Part shown: piece by piece, positions 8,985 through 16,062 of the stretch | Position numbering within the stretch: the first letter of the stretch is position 1 | Layout: each line of letters opens with the position of its first letter | Source: an uncultured bacterium | Lineage (GTDB): Bacteria; Bacillota_I; Bacilli_A; RFN20; CAG-826 | DNA: 22,970 nt | Assembly (NCBI GenBank): GCA_949290725.1 | Contig: CASEST010000030.1 | Coordinates: forward strand, 1 to 22,970 | Direction: 5' to 3' | Made by a program: the position numbers and the translations under genes | The notes under the pieces: generated by a model | The model's input: the letters and a program-made list of their open reading frames with translations, nothing else | Told to the model about the DNA's origin: nothing | Databases searched by the model: none

Positions 8985-9022
8985 AAAAATTATCCCTATT
9001 AAAAAATATAGGGATAATTTTT
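8985..9022 (+). terminator. Perfect 15-bp intrinsic terminator after valS
   Basis: The arm at 8985-8999 pairs with 9008-9022 without mismatch across an eight-base loop, with a CCC/GGG core. The right arm ends in TTTTT. It starts directly after the valS stop codon. The arms are symmetrical, so some bidirectional activity is possible. The right arm also contains GATAAT (9013-9018), a possible -10 for the next small gene. Confidence 0.85.
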
Positions 9023-9045
9023 AATTTTAAAACGTTCTTGTATAT

Positions 9046-9053
9046 AAAGGAGG
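9046..9053 (+). promoter_or_regulatory. Very strong ribosome-binding site of the small peptide gene
   Basis: AAAGGAGG is a near-complete Shine-Dalgarno sequence, seven bases before the ATG at 9061. It is the strongest such site in the window and supports real, probably high, translation of the short frame behind it. Confidence 0.8.
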
Positions 9054-9060
9054 TTTTAAA

Positions 9061-9240
9061 ATGAATAAGGTTTTATTAACTGATGATGAATTAAATGAAA
9101 AAGTAGGTGAAGCTATTACTTTGGCTACAGTTATCGCTATTATGTCAATTGCTTTATTAGCTATAGTTGCTTATAAATTATTCACAAGTAAAGAAGCAGT
9201 TTTTAAACTACCAGGTGGATACCAATTTACTTGGAATTAA
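9061..9240 (+). CDS. Uncharacterised 59-residue single-pass membrane peptide
   Basis: I do not recognise this gene. It lies alone between the valS terminator and the rplU promoter. The peptide has three parts: an acidic N-terminus (residues 1-17, containing LLTDDELNEKVGE), one membrane-spanning helix (about 18-38, rich in Ala, Ile, Val and Thr), and a short polar tail with KLFTSKE followed by KLPGGYQFTWN at the C-terminus. Three positive charges (Lys39, Lys44, Lys49) follow the helix and acidic residues precede it, so the positive-inside rule predicts a cytoplasmic C-terminus. The aromatic-rich PGGYQFTWN end looks like a specific recognition or membrane-interface motif. The codon use matches the neighbours. 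Alternatives are a type I toxin-like peptide, a secreted peptide with a degenerate leader, or a regulator of a membrane complex. Nothing nearby supports one over the others. Confidence 0.72.
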   Translation: MNKVLLTDDELNEKVGEAITLATVIAIMSIALLAIVAYKLFTSKEAVFKLPGGYQFTWN

Positions 9241-9258
9241 ATCAAATTTTTGAATAAT

Positions 9259-9286
9259 TTGTTTGCATTTTACTCAGTTTTATGAT
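9259..9286 (+). promoter_or_regulatory. Promoter of the rplU-prp-rpmA operon
   Basis: TTGTTT at 9259-9264 and TATGAT at 9281-9286 are separated by 16 bases. Transcription would begin near 9293, just before the first helix of the L21 leader, which supports the assignment. The -35 matches the consensus only in TTG. Confidence 0.6.
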
Positions 9287-9297
9287 AAATTTTTAAC

Positions 9298-9368
9298 GTT
9301 GTAACTCTTATTAGCTACAACCGCATTGAAAAGGTTTTAAAATCTATATTCTAGATACCTTAAAAGCG
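9298..9368 (+). ncRNA. Ribosomal protein L21 leader (autoregulatory mRNA element)
   Basis: The region upstream of rplU folds as expected for the Bacillota L21 leader family. A hairpin pairs GTTGTA (9298-9303) with TACAAC (9316-9321). An outer stem pairs CGC (9322-9324) with GCG (9366-9368), and an inner stem pairs AAGGT (9330-9334) with ACCTT (9357-9361). In this family the leader is thought to bind L21 and adjust expression of the operon to ribosome demand. The call rests on position and pairing pattern, not on a covariance-model search. Confidence 0.7.
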
Positions 9369-9396
9369 AGTAATTAATTAATTTAGGAGGAGACAT

Positions 9397-9705
9397 ATGT
9401 ACGCTATAATTTTAACTGGTGGCAAACAATTAAAAGTCGAAGTCGGCCAAAAGATTTATGTTGAAAAATTAGATGTTGAAGCTGGTAAAGAATTCACTTT
9501 TGATAAAGTTTTATTAGTTGCTGATAAATCAATTAAAACCGGCAATCCTTATGTTGAAGGTGCTACAGTCATTGCTAAAGTTGAAAAACAAGGCTTAGGC
9601 AAGAAAATTGATGTTTTTAAATACAAAGCAAAAACTAATTACCGCAGAAGCATCGGTCATCGTCAACCTTATACTTGTTTAACTGTCACAAGTATCAATG
9701 CATAA
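9397..9705 (+). CDS. rplU: 50S ribosomal protein L21
   Basis: L21 is a primary 23S rRNA-binding protein of the large subunit. The 102-residue product starts with the typical MYAIILTGGKQLKVEVG strand and ends with the conserved GHRQPYT segment, at full length for the family. The start has an excellent AGGAGG at 9385-9390. It is the first gene of a three-gene unit, with the L21 leader upstream. Its TAA overlaps the ATG of prp by one base (TAATG). Confidence 0.98.
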   Translation: MYAIILTGGKQLKVEVGQKIYVEKLDVEAGKEFTFDKVLLVADKSIKTGNPYVEGATVIAKVEKQGLGKKIDVFKYKAKTNYRRSIGHRQPYTCLTVTSINA

Positions 9706-10010
9706 TGATCGAAATAAAAATTAAAAAAGATGCAGATAAGATTTATGCTTTAACTTCAAAAGGACATGCAAATTATGCAGATAAAGGAAAAGATATTGTA
9801 TGTTCAGCAGTTAGTGCGATTCTTATTGGCGGGTTAAATGCAATTAAAAATATCGATGATTTTAAAATAATTAAAGATGATGGCTATCTTGAGATTCTAG
9901 CGAATAAAAATATTTCTAAAGATGATCAAATCGTATTCTACACTATTTATATTCAGTTAAAAACGATTGAAGAAAGCTATCCAAAAAATCTAAAAATTAT
10001 TATTGAGTGA
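9705..10010 (+). CDS. prp: Ribosomal-processing cysteine protease Prp (YsxB family)
   Basis: Prp removes the N-terminal extension of ribosomal protein L27 in Bacillota, as shown for the Staphylococcus aureus enzyme. The 101-residue protein has the family signature SKGHANYADKGKDIVCSAVSA. His21 and Cys33 fall where the S. aureus catalytic pair (His22 and Cys34) is known. The start is the ATG at 9705, which overlaps the rplU stop; a TTG 30 bases upstream would add ten non-conserved residues encoded within rplU. There is no separate ribosome-binding site, so translation is presumably coupled to rplU. It ends in TGA, evidence that TGA is a stop codon in this organism. The substrate gene rpmA lies 15 bases downstream. 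Confidence 0.95.
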   Translation: MIEIKIKKDADKIYALTSKGHANYADKGKDIVCSAVSAILIGGLNAIKNIDDFKIIKDDGYLEILANKNISKDDQIVFYTIYIQLKTIEESYPKNLKIIIE

Positions 10011-10025
10011 AAGGATGGAACGAAT

Positions 10026-10322
10026 ATGGAATTAAGATTTAAACTTGATTTACAACTCTTCGCTTCCCACAAAGGTGTTGGTAGTACTAAAAACGGAAGA
10101 GATAGTGCTGGTCGTAGACTCGGTGCTAAAAGAAGCGATGGTCAATTTTGTAAAGCAGGGGCAATAATTTATAGACAACGCGGCACAAAAATCTATCCTG
10201 GTGTTAATACTAAAAAGGGTGGAGACGATACAATTTTTGCTACTAAAGCTGGTATTGTTAAATATGAAAGAGTTGGCAAAAATAGAAAACGCGTTTCTGT
10301 TTATGAAATGGCAAATGCCTAA
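10026..10322 (+). CDS. rpmA: 50S ribosomal protein L27 with cleavable N-terminal extension
   Basis: L27 reaches towards the peptidyl transferase centre with its N-terminus. The 98-residue product has the conserved GVGSTKNGRDSAGRRLG core. It begins with a 12-residue extension, MELRFKLDLQLF, followed by ASHKG. The LDLQLF|AS sequence matches the Prp cleavage site of Bacillota L27, so the mature protein should begin at Ala13. The extension is about three residues longer than the nine residues described in S. aureus. The start has AAGGAT at 10011-10016. A terminator follows the stop codon, closing the rplU operon. Confidence 0.97.
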   Translation: MELRFKLDLQLFASHKGVGSTKNGRDSAGRRLGAKRSDGQFCKAGAIIYRQRGTKIYPGVNTKKGGDDTIFATKAGIVKYERVGKNRKRVSVYEMANA

Positions 10323-10337
10323 TTAAATTAATGATTT

Positions 10338-10369
10338 TAAAACCACCTGCTTTAAGGTGGTTTTATTTT
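10338..10369 (+). terminator. Intrinsic terminator of rplU-prp-rpmA, abutting obgE
   Basis: TAAAACCACC at 10338-10347 pairs perfectly with GGTGGTTTTA at 10356-10365 across an eight-base loop, followed by TTTT. The obgE start codon lies only nine bases after the T-run, so obgE must be transcribed by read-through or from a promoter overlapping this hairpin. Confidence 0.85.
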
Positions 10370-10377
10370 AAAAAAAT

Positions 10378-11640
10378 ATGTTTATAGATCGAGCAATTAT
10401 AGAAGTAAGAAGTGGAAAAGGTGGCGATGGCGCTATTGCTTTTCTTCATGAAAAATATCGTCCAATGGGCGGCCCTGCTGGTGGAAATGGTGGAAAAGGT
10501 GGCTCAATTTTTTTGCGTGCTAGTAATTCTACAACTACCTTAGTCAATTTCCGTCATTCTAAAACTTTTATCGCCAAAGATGGAGAAAAAGGTGGTATTA
10601 AAATGCAATATGGCCGTAACGCCGAAGATATTTATATTGATTTACCAATTGGAACCGTTGTTTTTTTAGAAGAAAATCATACATTTTTATGCGATTTAAA
10701 TGAAGAAGGAAAGACTTTCTTAATCGCAAAAGGTGGTAGAGGTGGTAGAGGTAACGCTTGTTTTAAAAACTCTCGTAATAAAGCTCCTAAAATTGCTGAA
10801 AACGGCTTACCAGGCGAAAGAAAAAGAATAATATTAGAGTTGAAATTATTAGCCGATGTTGGAATTATTGGTTTCCCTTCGGTTGGAAAATCAACATTTA
10901 TATCGTTAGTTTCTAATGCGAAGGCTGAGGTAGCTGATTATCCATTTACTACAATCGTTCCTAATTTAGGAGTGGTTTATTTAGATGATAATTCATCATT
11001 TGTTTTGGCTGATATGCCAGGATTAATGGAAGGAGCTCATTTAGGGAAGGGATTAGGATTGACCTTTTTAAGACATATTGAAAGAACTAAAGTTTTAATT
11101 CATATGATAGATATATCATCTATAGATCCTTATCAAAATTATTTAGCTATTCGTCATGAATTAGAAAGTTATGGAATGAATTTAATCGATCGTCCAGAAG
11201 TTATTGTTGCTTCGAAAATGGATGAAGAAAATTCGAAAGAAAAACTTTTGGAATTAGAAAAAAAGCTAGGTAAAAAAGTTTATGGTATTAGCGCATATAC
11301 AAATGAAGGCATCAAAGAAGTACTTTATAAAGTAAAAGACTTGTTAAAAGATGCTAAAGAATTCCCAATTTATAAAGAAGAAGATAAAAACGTTATCTAT
11401 AATCTTGATAAAGAAGAAACTATCTTTAATATTCGAAAAGAAAAAGAACATCTTTTCATTATTTATGGTGAACGTGTTGAAAGAACTTATGATTTAATCA
11501 ATATTTCAACCGATGAAGGAATGATGAGATTAATCACTTATTTAAATAAGATTGGGGTGGATCAAAAATTAAAAGAGATGGGCGCTAAAGATGGCGATAT
11601 CGTTAAATTAAAAGAATTTGAATTCGAATATTTTGAATAA
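10378..11640 (+). CDS. obgE: GTPase Obg (ObgE/CgtA)
   Basis: Obg is a ribosome-associated GTPase involved in 50S maturation and linked to the stringent response. The 420-residue protein has the glycine-rich Obg fold (about residues 1-158), with repeated GGPAGGNGGKGG-type turns and a GGRGGRG stretch. The GTPase domain has G1 GFPSVGKST at 165-173, G3 DMPG at 212-215 and G4 SKMD at 279-282 (Ser replaces the usual Asn of NKxD). A C-terminal OCT domain covers about 345-420. The start is fixed by homology (MFIDRAIIEVRSGKGGDG), yet there is no Shine-Dalgarno sequence and a terminator ends just upstream. The rplU-prp-rpmA-obgE order is classical for Bacillota. Confidence 0.97.
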   Translation: MFIDRAIIEVRSGKGGDGAIAFLHEKYRPMGGPAGGNGGKGGSIFLRASNSTTTLVNFRHSKTFIAKDGEKGGIKMQYGRNAEDIYIDLPIGTVVFLEENHTFLCDLNEEGKTFLIAKGGRGGRGNACFKNSRNKAPKIAENGLPGERKRIILELKLLADVGIIGFPSVGKSTFISLVSNAKAEVADYPFTTIVPNLGVVYLDDNSSFVLADMPGLMEGAHLGKGLGLTFLRHIERTKVLIHMIDISSIDPYQNYLAIRHELESYGMNLIDRPEVIVASKMDEENSKEKLLELEKKLGKKVYGISAYTNEGIKEVLYKVKDLLKDAKEFPIYKEEDKNVIYNLDKEETIFNIRKEKEHLFIIYGERVERTYDLINISTDEGMMRLITYLNKIGVDQKLKEMGAKDGDIVKLKEFEFEYFE

Positions 11641-11662
11641 ATCCTTATTTATTTAAATTTTG

Positions 11663-12211
11663 ATGTTTGCTTATTTTATTGGAAAAATTATAAGAATATT
11701 ACCAAATAAAATTAATTTATTAATAAATAGTGTTGCTTTTGAAATTAATATAAGCAAGCGCGATAAATATATTTTAGGAAATGAAGTAAAAATTTTTGTT
11801 TATGATTTTATTAAAGATAATCGTTTTTTTCTTTACGGTTTTTTAGAAGAGATAGATTTATATTTTTTTAAAAAACTATTAGAAGTTAACGGTATTGGGC
11901 CAAAAAAAGCGATCAATATTATTGAAAATATTACTTATAAGGAATTTCTGATTTTAATAAAATCTCGAAACAAAATCGCCCTAAGTAAAATTAGTGGCAT
12001 CGGTAATAAAGCTGAAAATTTAATCGCTAATTTATTTTACAAATTAGAAAATATCTCTATTTCTTTATTTGAATATGAAAATGTTTTTTTAGCTTTAAAA
12101 AATTTAGGTTATCAAATAGAAAAAATAAACAAAATTTTAATTGATTTACCTAATGGATTAGCAGAAGAAGTCGCATTAAAAGAAGCAATTAAGAGGTTAA
12201 ATAATGCCTAA
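11663..12211 (+). CDS. ruvA: Holliday junction branch migration protein RuvA
   Basis: RuvA tetramers bind four-way DNA junctions and load the RuvB motor. The 182-residue protein begins MFAYFIGKI, a typical RuvA OB-fold start, and carries two helix-hairpin-helix DNA-binding motifs: VNGIGPKKA near residues 75-83 and ISGIGNKAE near 110-118. The C-terminal RuvB-binding helices end with EEVALKEAIKRL. I chose the ATG at 11663 rather than the adjacent TTG at 11660 because the family begins at this residue. No ribosome-binding site is visible, and the gene starts 22 bases after obgE. It overlaps ruvB by eight bases. The sequence is divergent and Ile/Lys/Asn-rich, but the domain order is intact. Confidence 0.94.
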   Translation: MFAYFIGKIIRILPNKINLLINSVAFEINISKRDKYILGNEVKIFVYDFIKDNRFFLYGFLEEIDLYFFKKLLEVNGIGPKKAINIIENITYKEFLILIKSRNKIALSKISGIGNKAENLIANLFYKLENISISLFEYENVFLALKNLGYQIEKINKILIDLPNGLAEEVALKEAIKRLNNA

Positions 12212-13178
12212 ACAAGAAAATTTATTTCGCCCTCAGACATTAAATGATTTTTTAGGTCAAAAAGAAATTATTAAACGTCTAAAAATTTTTATTTATAGCG
12301 CAAAAAAGAGGAAAACTGTTCTTGATCATCTGCTTTTTTATGGCCCTCCTGGTTTAGGAAAGACCACTTTAGCTCAAATTATAGCTAATGAAATGGGCAC
12401 TAATTTATTTGTCGTAACTGCGGCTTCATTAGAAAAAATAGTCGACATTATCTCTATTTTAGGGCAACTAAATGCAGGTGATATTTTATTTATTGATGAA
12501 ATTCATCGTTTAAAAAAAGAAGTTACCGAAATTCTTTATGGAGCAATGGAAGATTTTAAGGTATATGTGACTTATAAAAGCGAAGAAAATACAAAAGCTA
12601 TAACGATGAATGTTTCTCCATTTAGCTTAATTGGTGCAACTACCAATGCGGGTTATTTAACAGCTCCTTTAAGAGACCGTTTTGCAATTACTTTTAAATT
12701 TAATTATTATAACGAAAATGAATTATCATTAATCGCTAAAAATATTGCAAAATTATTCAATTTAACTTTTGATGAAACTTGCTATTTAGAGATTGCTAAA
12801 AGAAGTAGATTCACACCACGTATTTTAATAAATCATTTAAAAAAGATTTATGATTATGCCATTTATAAAAATTTAAAAGAAATTAATTATTTTCAATTAA
12901 ATAAGGCATTTAAATATTTAAAAATATATCGTTATGGTTTAAATGATGAAGATATTTTAATTATAAAGGTATTATACGAACGTTTTTTAAATCAACCGAC
13001 TTCTTTAGAAACTATTGCTTCTTGTTTAAATGAAAATGTTAATAATTTAAAGATTATAAATGAACCTTTTTTAGTAATGTCATCTATTATAGATCGCACA
13101 AAAAGAGGGAGAATTTTGACCAAAAAAGGTCAAGAAATCTATCAAAAAATTATCGAGGAAGATAACGGTTTAAATTAA
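12204..13178 (+). CDS. ruvB: Holliday junction branch migration ATPase RuvB
   Basis: RuvB is the hexameric AAA+ motor that drives branch migration with RuvA during recombinational repair. The 324-residue protein has the N-terminal RPQTLNDFLGQ signature, Walker A GPPGLGKTT at 47-55, Walker B DEIH at 98-101, sensor I GATTNAG at 144-150 and the arginine-finger segment LRDRF at 156-160. The C-terminal winged helix has RTKRGRILT. It is slightly shorter than most homologues. AAGAGG, encoded in the end of ruvA, serves as the ribosome-binding site. No ruvC is present, as expected for Bacillota, which use RecU. In Bacillus queA, tgt and yajC come next; here secDF follows directly. Confidence 0.97.
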   Translation: MPKQENLFRPQTLNDFLGQKEIIKRLKIFIYSAKKRKTVLDHLLFYGPPGLGKTTLAQIIANEMGTNLFVVTAASLEKIVDIISILGQLNAGDILFIDEIHRLKKEVTEILYGAMEDFKVYVTYKSEENTKAITMNVSPFSLIGATTNAGYLTAPLRDRFAITFKFNYYNENELSLIAKNIAKLFNLTFDETCYLEIAKRSRFTPRILINHLKKIYDYAIYKNLKEINYFQLNKAFKYLKIYRYGLNDEDILIIKVLYERFLNQPTSLETIASCLNENVNNLKIINEPFLVMSSIIDRTKRGRILTKKGQEIYQKIIEEDNGLN

Positions 13179-13187
13179 TTATTAAGG

Positions 13188-13216
13188 TTGTAAAAATAGC
13201 CTTTCTTATATATAAT
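13188..13216 (+). promoter_or_regulatory. SigA-type promoter of secDF
   Basis: TTGTAA at 13188-13193, a 17-base spacer and a perfect TATAAT at 13211-13216 make this the best promoter in the window. Transcription would start near 13223, giving a leader of about 45 bases that contains a 23-bp palindrome and the TGAGG ribosome-binding site. Confidence 0.75.
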
Positions 13217-13228
13217 TTAATTCGATTG

Positions 13229-13251
13229 TTTTATAAATTATATTTATAAAA
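13229..13251. repeat. 23-bp AT-only palindrome in the secDF leader
   Basis: TTTTATAAAT at 13229-13238 and ATTTATAAAA at 13242-13251 are perfect inverted repeats around TAT. The element lies just downstream of the predicted transcription start, where it could be an operator or a weak RNA hairpin. It consists only of A and T in an AT-rich genome, so chance is a fair alternative. Confidence 0.4.
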
Positions 13252-13267
13252 ACTTTGAGGATATATT

Positions 13268-16018
13268 ATGAAAAGATTAATTGGATATATAAGTTTATGT
13301 CTATCAATATTACTTGCTACTTTAGTTGGATTAGTTCCTTCTTTAATGAATGTTAACGGAACTGGCGATTATGAAGCGATGCATACTTATGTATATAAAA
13401 TTTCATCAAAAAGTAGCGATATTTCTGATGGATCAACTATTGATCAAGGAAATATGAGTGATCAAGATAAACAAGATTTATTAGATGATGTTGTTGAAGA
13501 ATTTAAACTCCGTTTAAGTAATGCTGATATTACTAATTACAGTTTAGAAACAAGTGGATTAGACACGATCAGAGTAACTTTTAAAGTTGATAATTCTTTA
13601 TATCAAGACGTTTCAAGTTATTTAAATTTTTCTTGGTCAATGATGGCTTCAACTTATGATGAAATTAGTTCAGTTGGTGGAGAAGGAGATGACGAGAACT
13701 CTAGTGCTTTTTTCGAAGCTGGCACTGCTAGAATTGAATATCGTGATAATTATCCTTATGTCGTTATACCTTTAAGTGACCCAGAGGCTTTTAAAACTGT
13801 TGTTACAACAGCTGCTGATGCTGGAAATGATGAAAGTAGTGATAGTCAAGATGGTAGTGAAGAAGACTCAACTACTGATGCAATAAATAAAGTCTATATT
13901 TTGAATAATTGGTTAGACGGTTTAACAATTGAGCAATTAGTTACAAATGGCTCGAATGAATTTTTACAAGAAAACCAAGTAAAAGATCATATTTTATGGG
14001 ATTATGATACAACTGATTTATCTACAATCTATTGGGATTATGATTCAACATTAGCCGATCAAGACGAACAAGTTTATCAAGAAATATATTTTGGCGGATA
14101 TAATTTATCAAATAGTGAAAGCAGTTCGTCTTATTATGGCGCAACAGAAGCTGACCGAGTTATTGCTTATAAAAAAGCTAATATTTGGATGCATAAATTA
14201 AATGCTTCTAATTATGATTGCGATGTAACTTTAATAAATGTTGGTGGAACAAATAACTATGAATCAAATGTTAATCCGTTCATTGATTATTTAGTATTTA
14301 TGCAACAAATAAATTGGTCCAATAGTTTATTTATTGCTACATTAATCGCAATAATAGTAGTTACTTTATTCCTTATTTTAAATTTCGGGTTAAATGGAGT
14401 AACCGCTGCAATATTAGCATTTACATCATTAATAAGCTCAATTGGTTTATTTAATTTGTTTGGCAGCGAATTTAATATTGGTGCAATTTTAGGCTTAATT
14501 AGCTTAATGATAATCACTTTATTCTCTTCGACTATATATTTTAAAAAGATTAAAGATGAAATGTATTTAGGGAAGAATATTAAAAAAGCCTATAGTGATG
14601 GATCTAAAAAATCATTAGCTACGCAACTTGATATTTCTTTTATTACATTAATTTTAGGAATTGTTTCTTATTTAATTCCTAATTCCACATTAATTTCTTA
14701 TGGCGCTCTTTTAATTGTCGGCTCAATTTTAAATATTATATTAAATGGAATTTTATTAAGAATCTTATCATGGTTGTTATATAATTCTTCAACAGTTGCT
14801 AATAAAACAAGTTTAATTGGAGTCGATTCTAAGAAAATTCCAAATCTTTCAAAAGATGAAAAACCTACATATTTTGATCAATTTAAGCGTAAAACATCGA
14901 AGAAAACTACTTTGACTGTCTCGATTGTTGGTGCAATTTTATTAGTCGCCTCAATAGTTGGATTGACTTCCTTCCAACTTGTTAGAGGAAATATTTATAA
15001 TTCATCAACTAATCAATTATCAAGCGAAGTAGTCATTCGACTCGATCGTCAAAATATTACAGAAGATGACACCAATGATATCCAAGACGATCAAGATATT
15101 ATTGAAAATGTCTTCTTAACTCGTTTTTATAACGAAGATGAAAGTCCATTATTTAATAGTATCGAAATTGAAAATTATAATTATTCATTTAAAGTTAATG
15201 ATGCAATAAATAAAGAATATTACTATGTCGTCACTTTAGATGGACAATATCAATTTGATGATTTAGTCTTTACTTCAGATAATGATGGAGTTATTTATCA
15301 AACAACATTTGAAGAGGCATTAAATATTCAAATTTTAAATGCAATTGATGCTCAAAATATTGATTTAAATGCAGTTTATAATGTTAATAACGATACAAAC
15401 AATTTATATGCCTTAATCTTTGCTGGAATCGGAATTGCAGTTGTATCAATTTATATCTTATTTAGGTTTAATTTCTCAAAAATGTTAACTTCATTAATTT
15501 TAATGAGTGGAACAGCACTTATAACTGTAGGTATCTTCTCATTAATCAATGGTCCATTCGTTTCAATTATTACTTTAGGAATTTTAGTTCTTACAAGTTT
15601 CGGCTATTCAATCTTAGTTACTTATTTCAATAAAGAAAAAGAAATCTTAAAAGAGAGAAAGAAAGAACTATCTACTGATTTAATGTTAAGACGCGATAGT
15701 TATGAGTATGCAATTAATAACTATTACAATAATGTATTGATTACAAGTTTACTCTCTGCATTTATAGTTATTTCAATGTTCTTTGCCACCGGAATTGAAC
15801 AATATCTCTTAATTCTTATCCTTCTTGGAATGATTTTATTTGTCATTGCAACTAAAGTTATTTCATTACCTTTGGAATCTTTCTTTACAAAAGTCTTTAA
15901 TGGTGTTAAAACTAAAATTGTTAATAAGCATCAAGCGCGTAAAGATAAAAAAGGAAAGAATAAAAAGAACGATAATGAAGGTCCAGAAGAAGCGATCTTC
16001 GTTGGAATCAATGATTAA
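13268..16018 (+). CDS. secDF: Fused protein translocase subunit SecDF, divergent variant
   Basis: SecDF is an RND-type membrane protein that uses the proton-motive force to help SecYEG complete protein export. The 916-residue protein has a fused two-half architecture: one N-terminal membrane helix, a large outside domain (about 28-345) and a membrane bundle, then the pattern repeated from about 545, with a second outside domain near 575-710. The segment TQLDISFITLILGIVSYL aligns with the SecD membrane motif that keeps an Asp. The classical GLDLxGG motif after the first helix and the DANVxIFERI motif are not recognisable, and the SecF half is also degenerate. The first outside domain has a Ser/Asp-rich insert near 187-205. 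The C-terminus is lysine-rich. Position between ruvB and recJ matches Bacilli and supports the call. Start: TGAGG about seven bases before the ATG. Confidence 0.85.
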   Translation: MKRLIGYISLCLSILLATLVGLVPSLMNVNGTGDYEAMHTYVYKISSKSSDISDGSTIDQGNMSDQDKQDLLDDVVEEFKLRLSNADITNYSLETSGLDTIRVTFKVDNSLYQDVSSYLNFSWSMMASTYDEISSVGGEGDDENSSAFFEAGTARIEYRDNYPYVVIPLSDPEAFKTVVTTAADAGNDESSDSQDGSEEDSTTDAINKVYILNNWLDGLTIEQLVTNGSNEFLQENQVKDHILWDYDTTDLSTIYWDYDSTLADQDEQVYQEIYFGGYNLSNSESSSSYYGATEADRVIAYKKANIWMHKLNASNYDCDVTLINVGGTNNYESNVNPFIDYLVFMQQINWSNSLFIATLIAIIVVTLFLILNFGLNGVTAAILAFTSLISSIGLFNLFGSEFNIGAILGLISLMIITLFSSTIYFKKIKDEMYLGKNIKKAYSDGSKKSLATQLDISFITLILGIVSYLIPNSTLISYGALLIVGSILNIILNGILLRILSWLLYNSSTVANKTSLIGVDSKKIPNLSKDEKPTYFDQFKRKTSKKTTLTVSIVGAILLVASIVGLTSFQLVRGNIYNSSTNQLSSEVVIRLDRQNITEDDTNDIQDDQDIIENVFLTRFYNEDESPLFNSIEIENYNYSFKVNDAINKEYYYVVTLDGQYQFDDLVFTSDNDGVIYQTTFEEALNIQILNAIDAQNIDLNAVYNVNNDTNNLYALIFAGIGIAVVSIYILFRFNFSKMLTSLILMSGTALITVGIFSLINGPFVSIITLGILVLTSFGYSILVTYFNKEKEILKERKKELSTDLMLRRDSYEYAINNYYNNVLITSLLSAFIVISMFFATGIEQYLLILILLGMILFVIATKVISLPLESFFTKVFNGVKTKIVNKHQARKDKKGKNKKNDNEGPEEAIFVGIND

Positions 16019-16028
16019 TAATTTAAAT

Positions 16029-16057
16029 AGGTGAGTAAATATTACTCACCTTTTATT
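16029..16057 (+). terminator. Intrinsic terminator of secDF, abutting recJ
   Basis: AGGTGAGTAA at 16029-16038 pairs perfectly with TTACTCACCT at 16042-16051 across a three-base loop, followed by TTTTATT. The recJ ATG at 16063 lies only eight bases after the first T-run, leaving no room for a normal promoter between them. Confidence 0.85.
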
Positions 16058-16062
16058 GCAAA

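Noticed and set aside
9061..9240. Double-glycine bacteriocin precursor
   Set aside because: LTDDELNEKVGE only partly resembles such leaders: the cleavage pair would be GE, the hydrophobic spacing is off by one, and no peptide transporter or immunity gene is near.
13184..13205. Terminator after ruvB (AAGGTT paired with AGCCTT)
   Set aside because: The stem has six pairs including a G:T and no proper T-run, and the bases form the secDF -35 region.
14287..14517. Antisense open frame within secDF
   Set aside because: It is a complement of membrane-helix codons, with no initiation signal or promoter.
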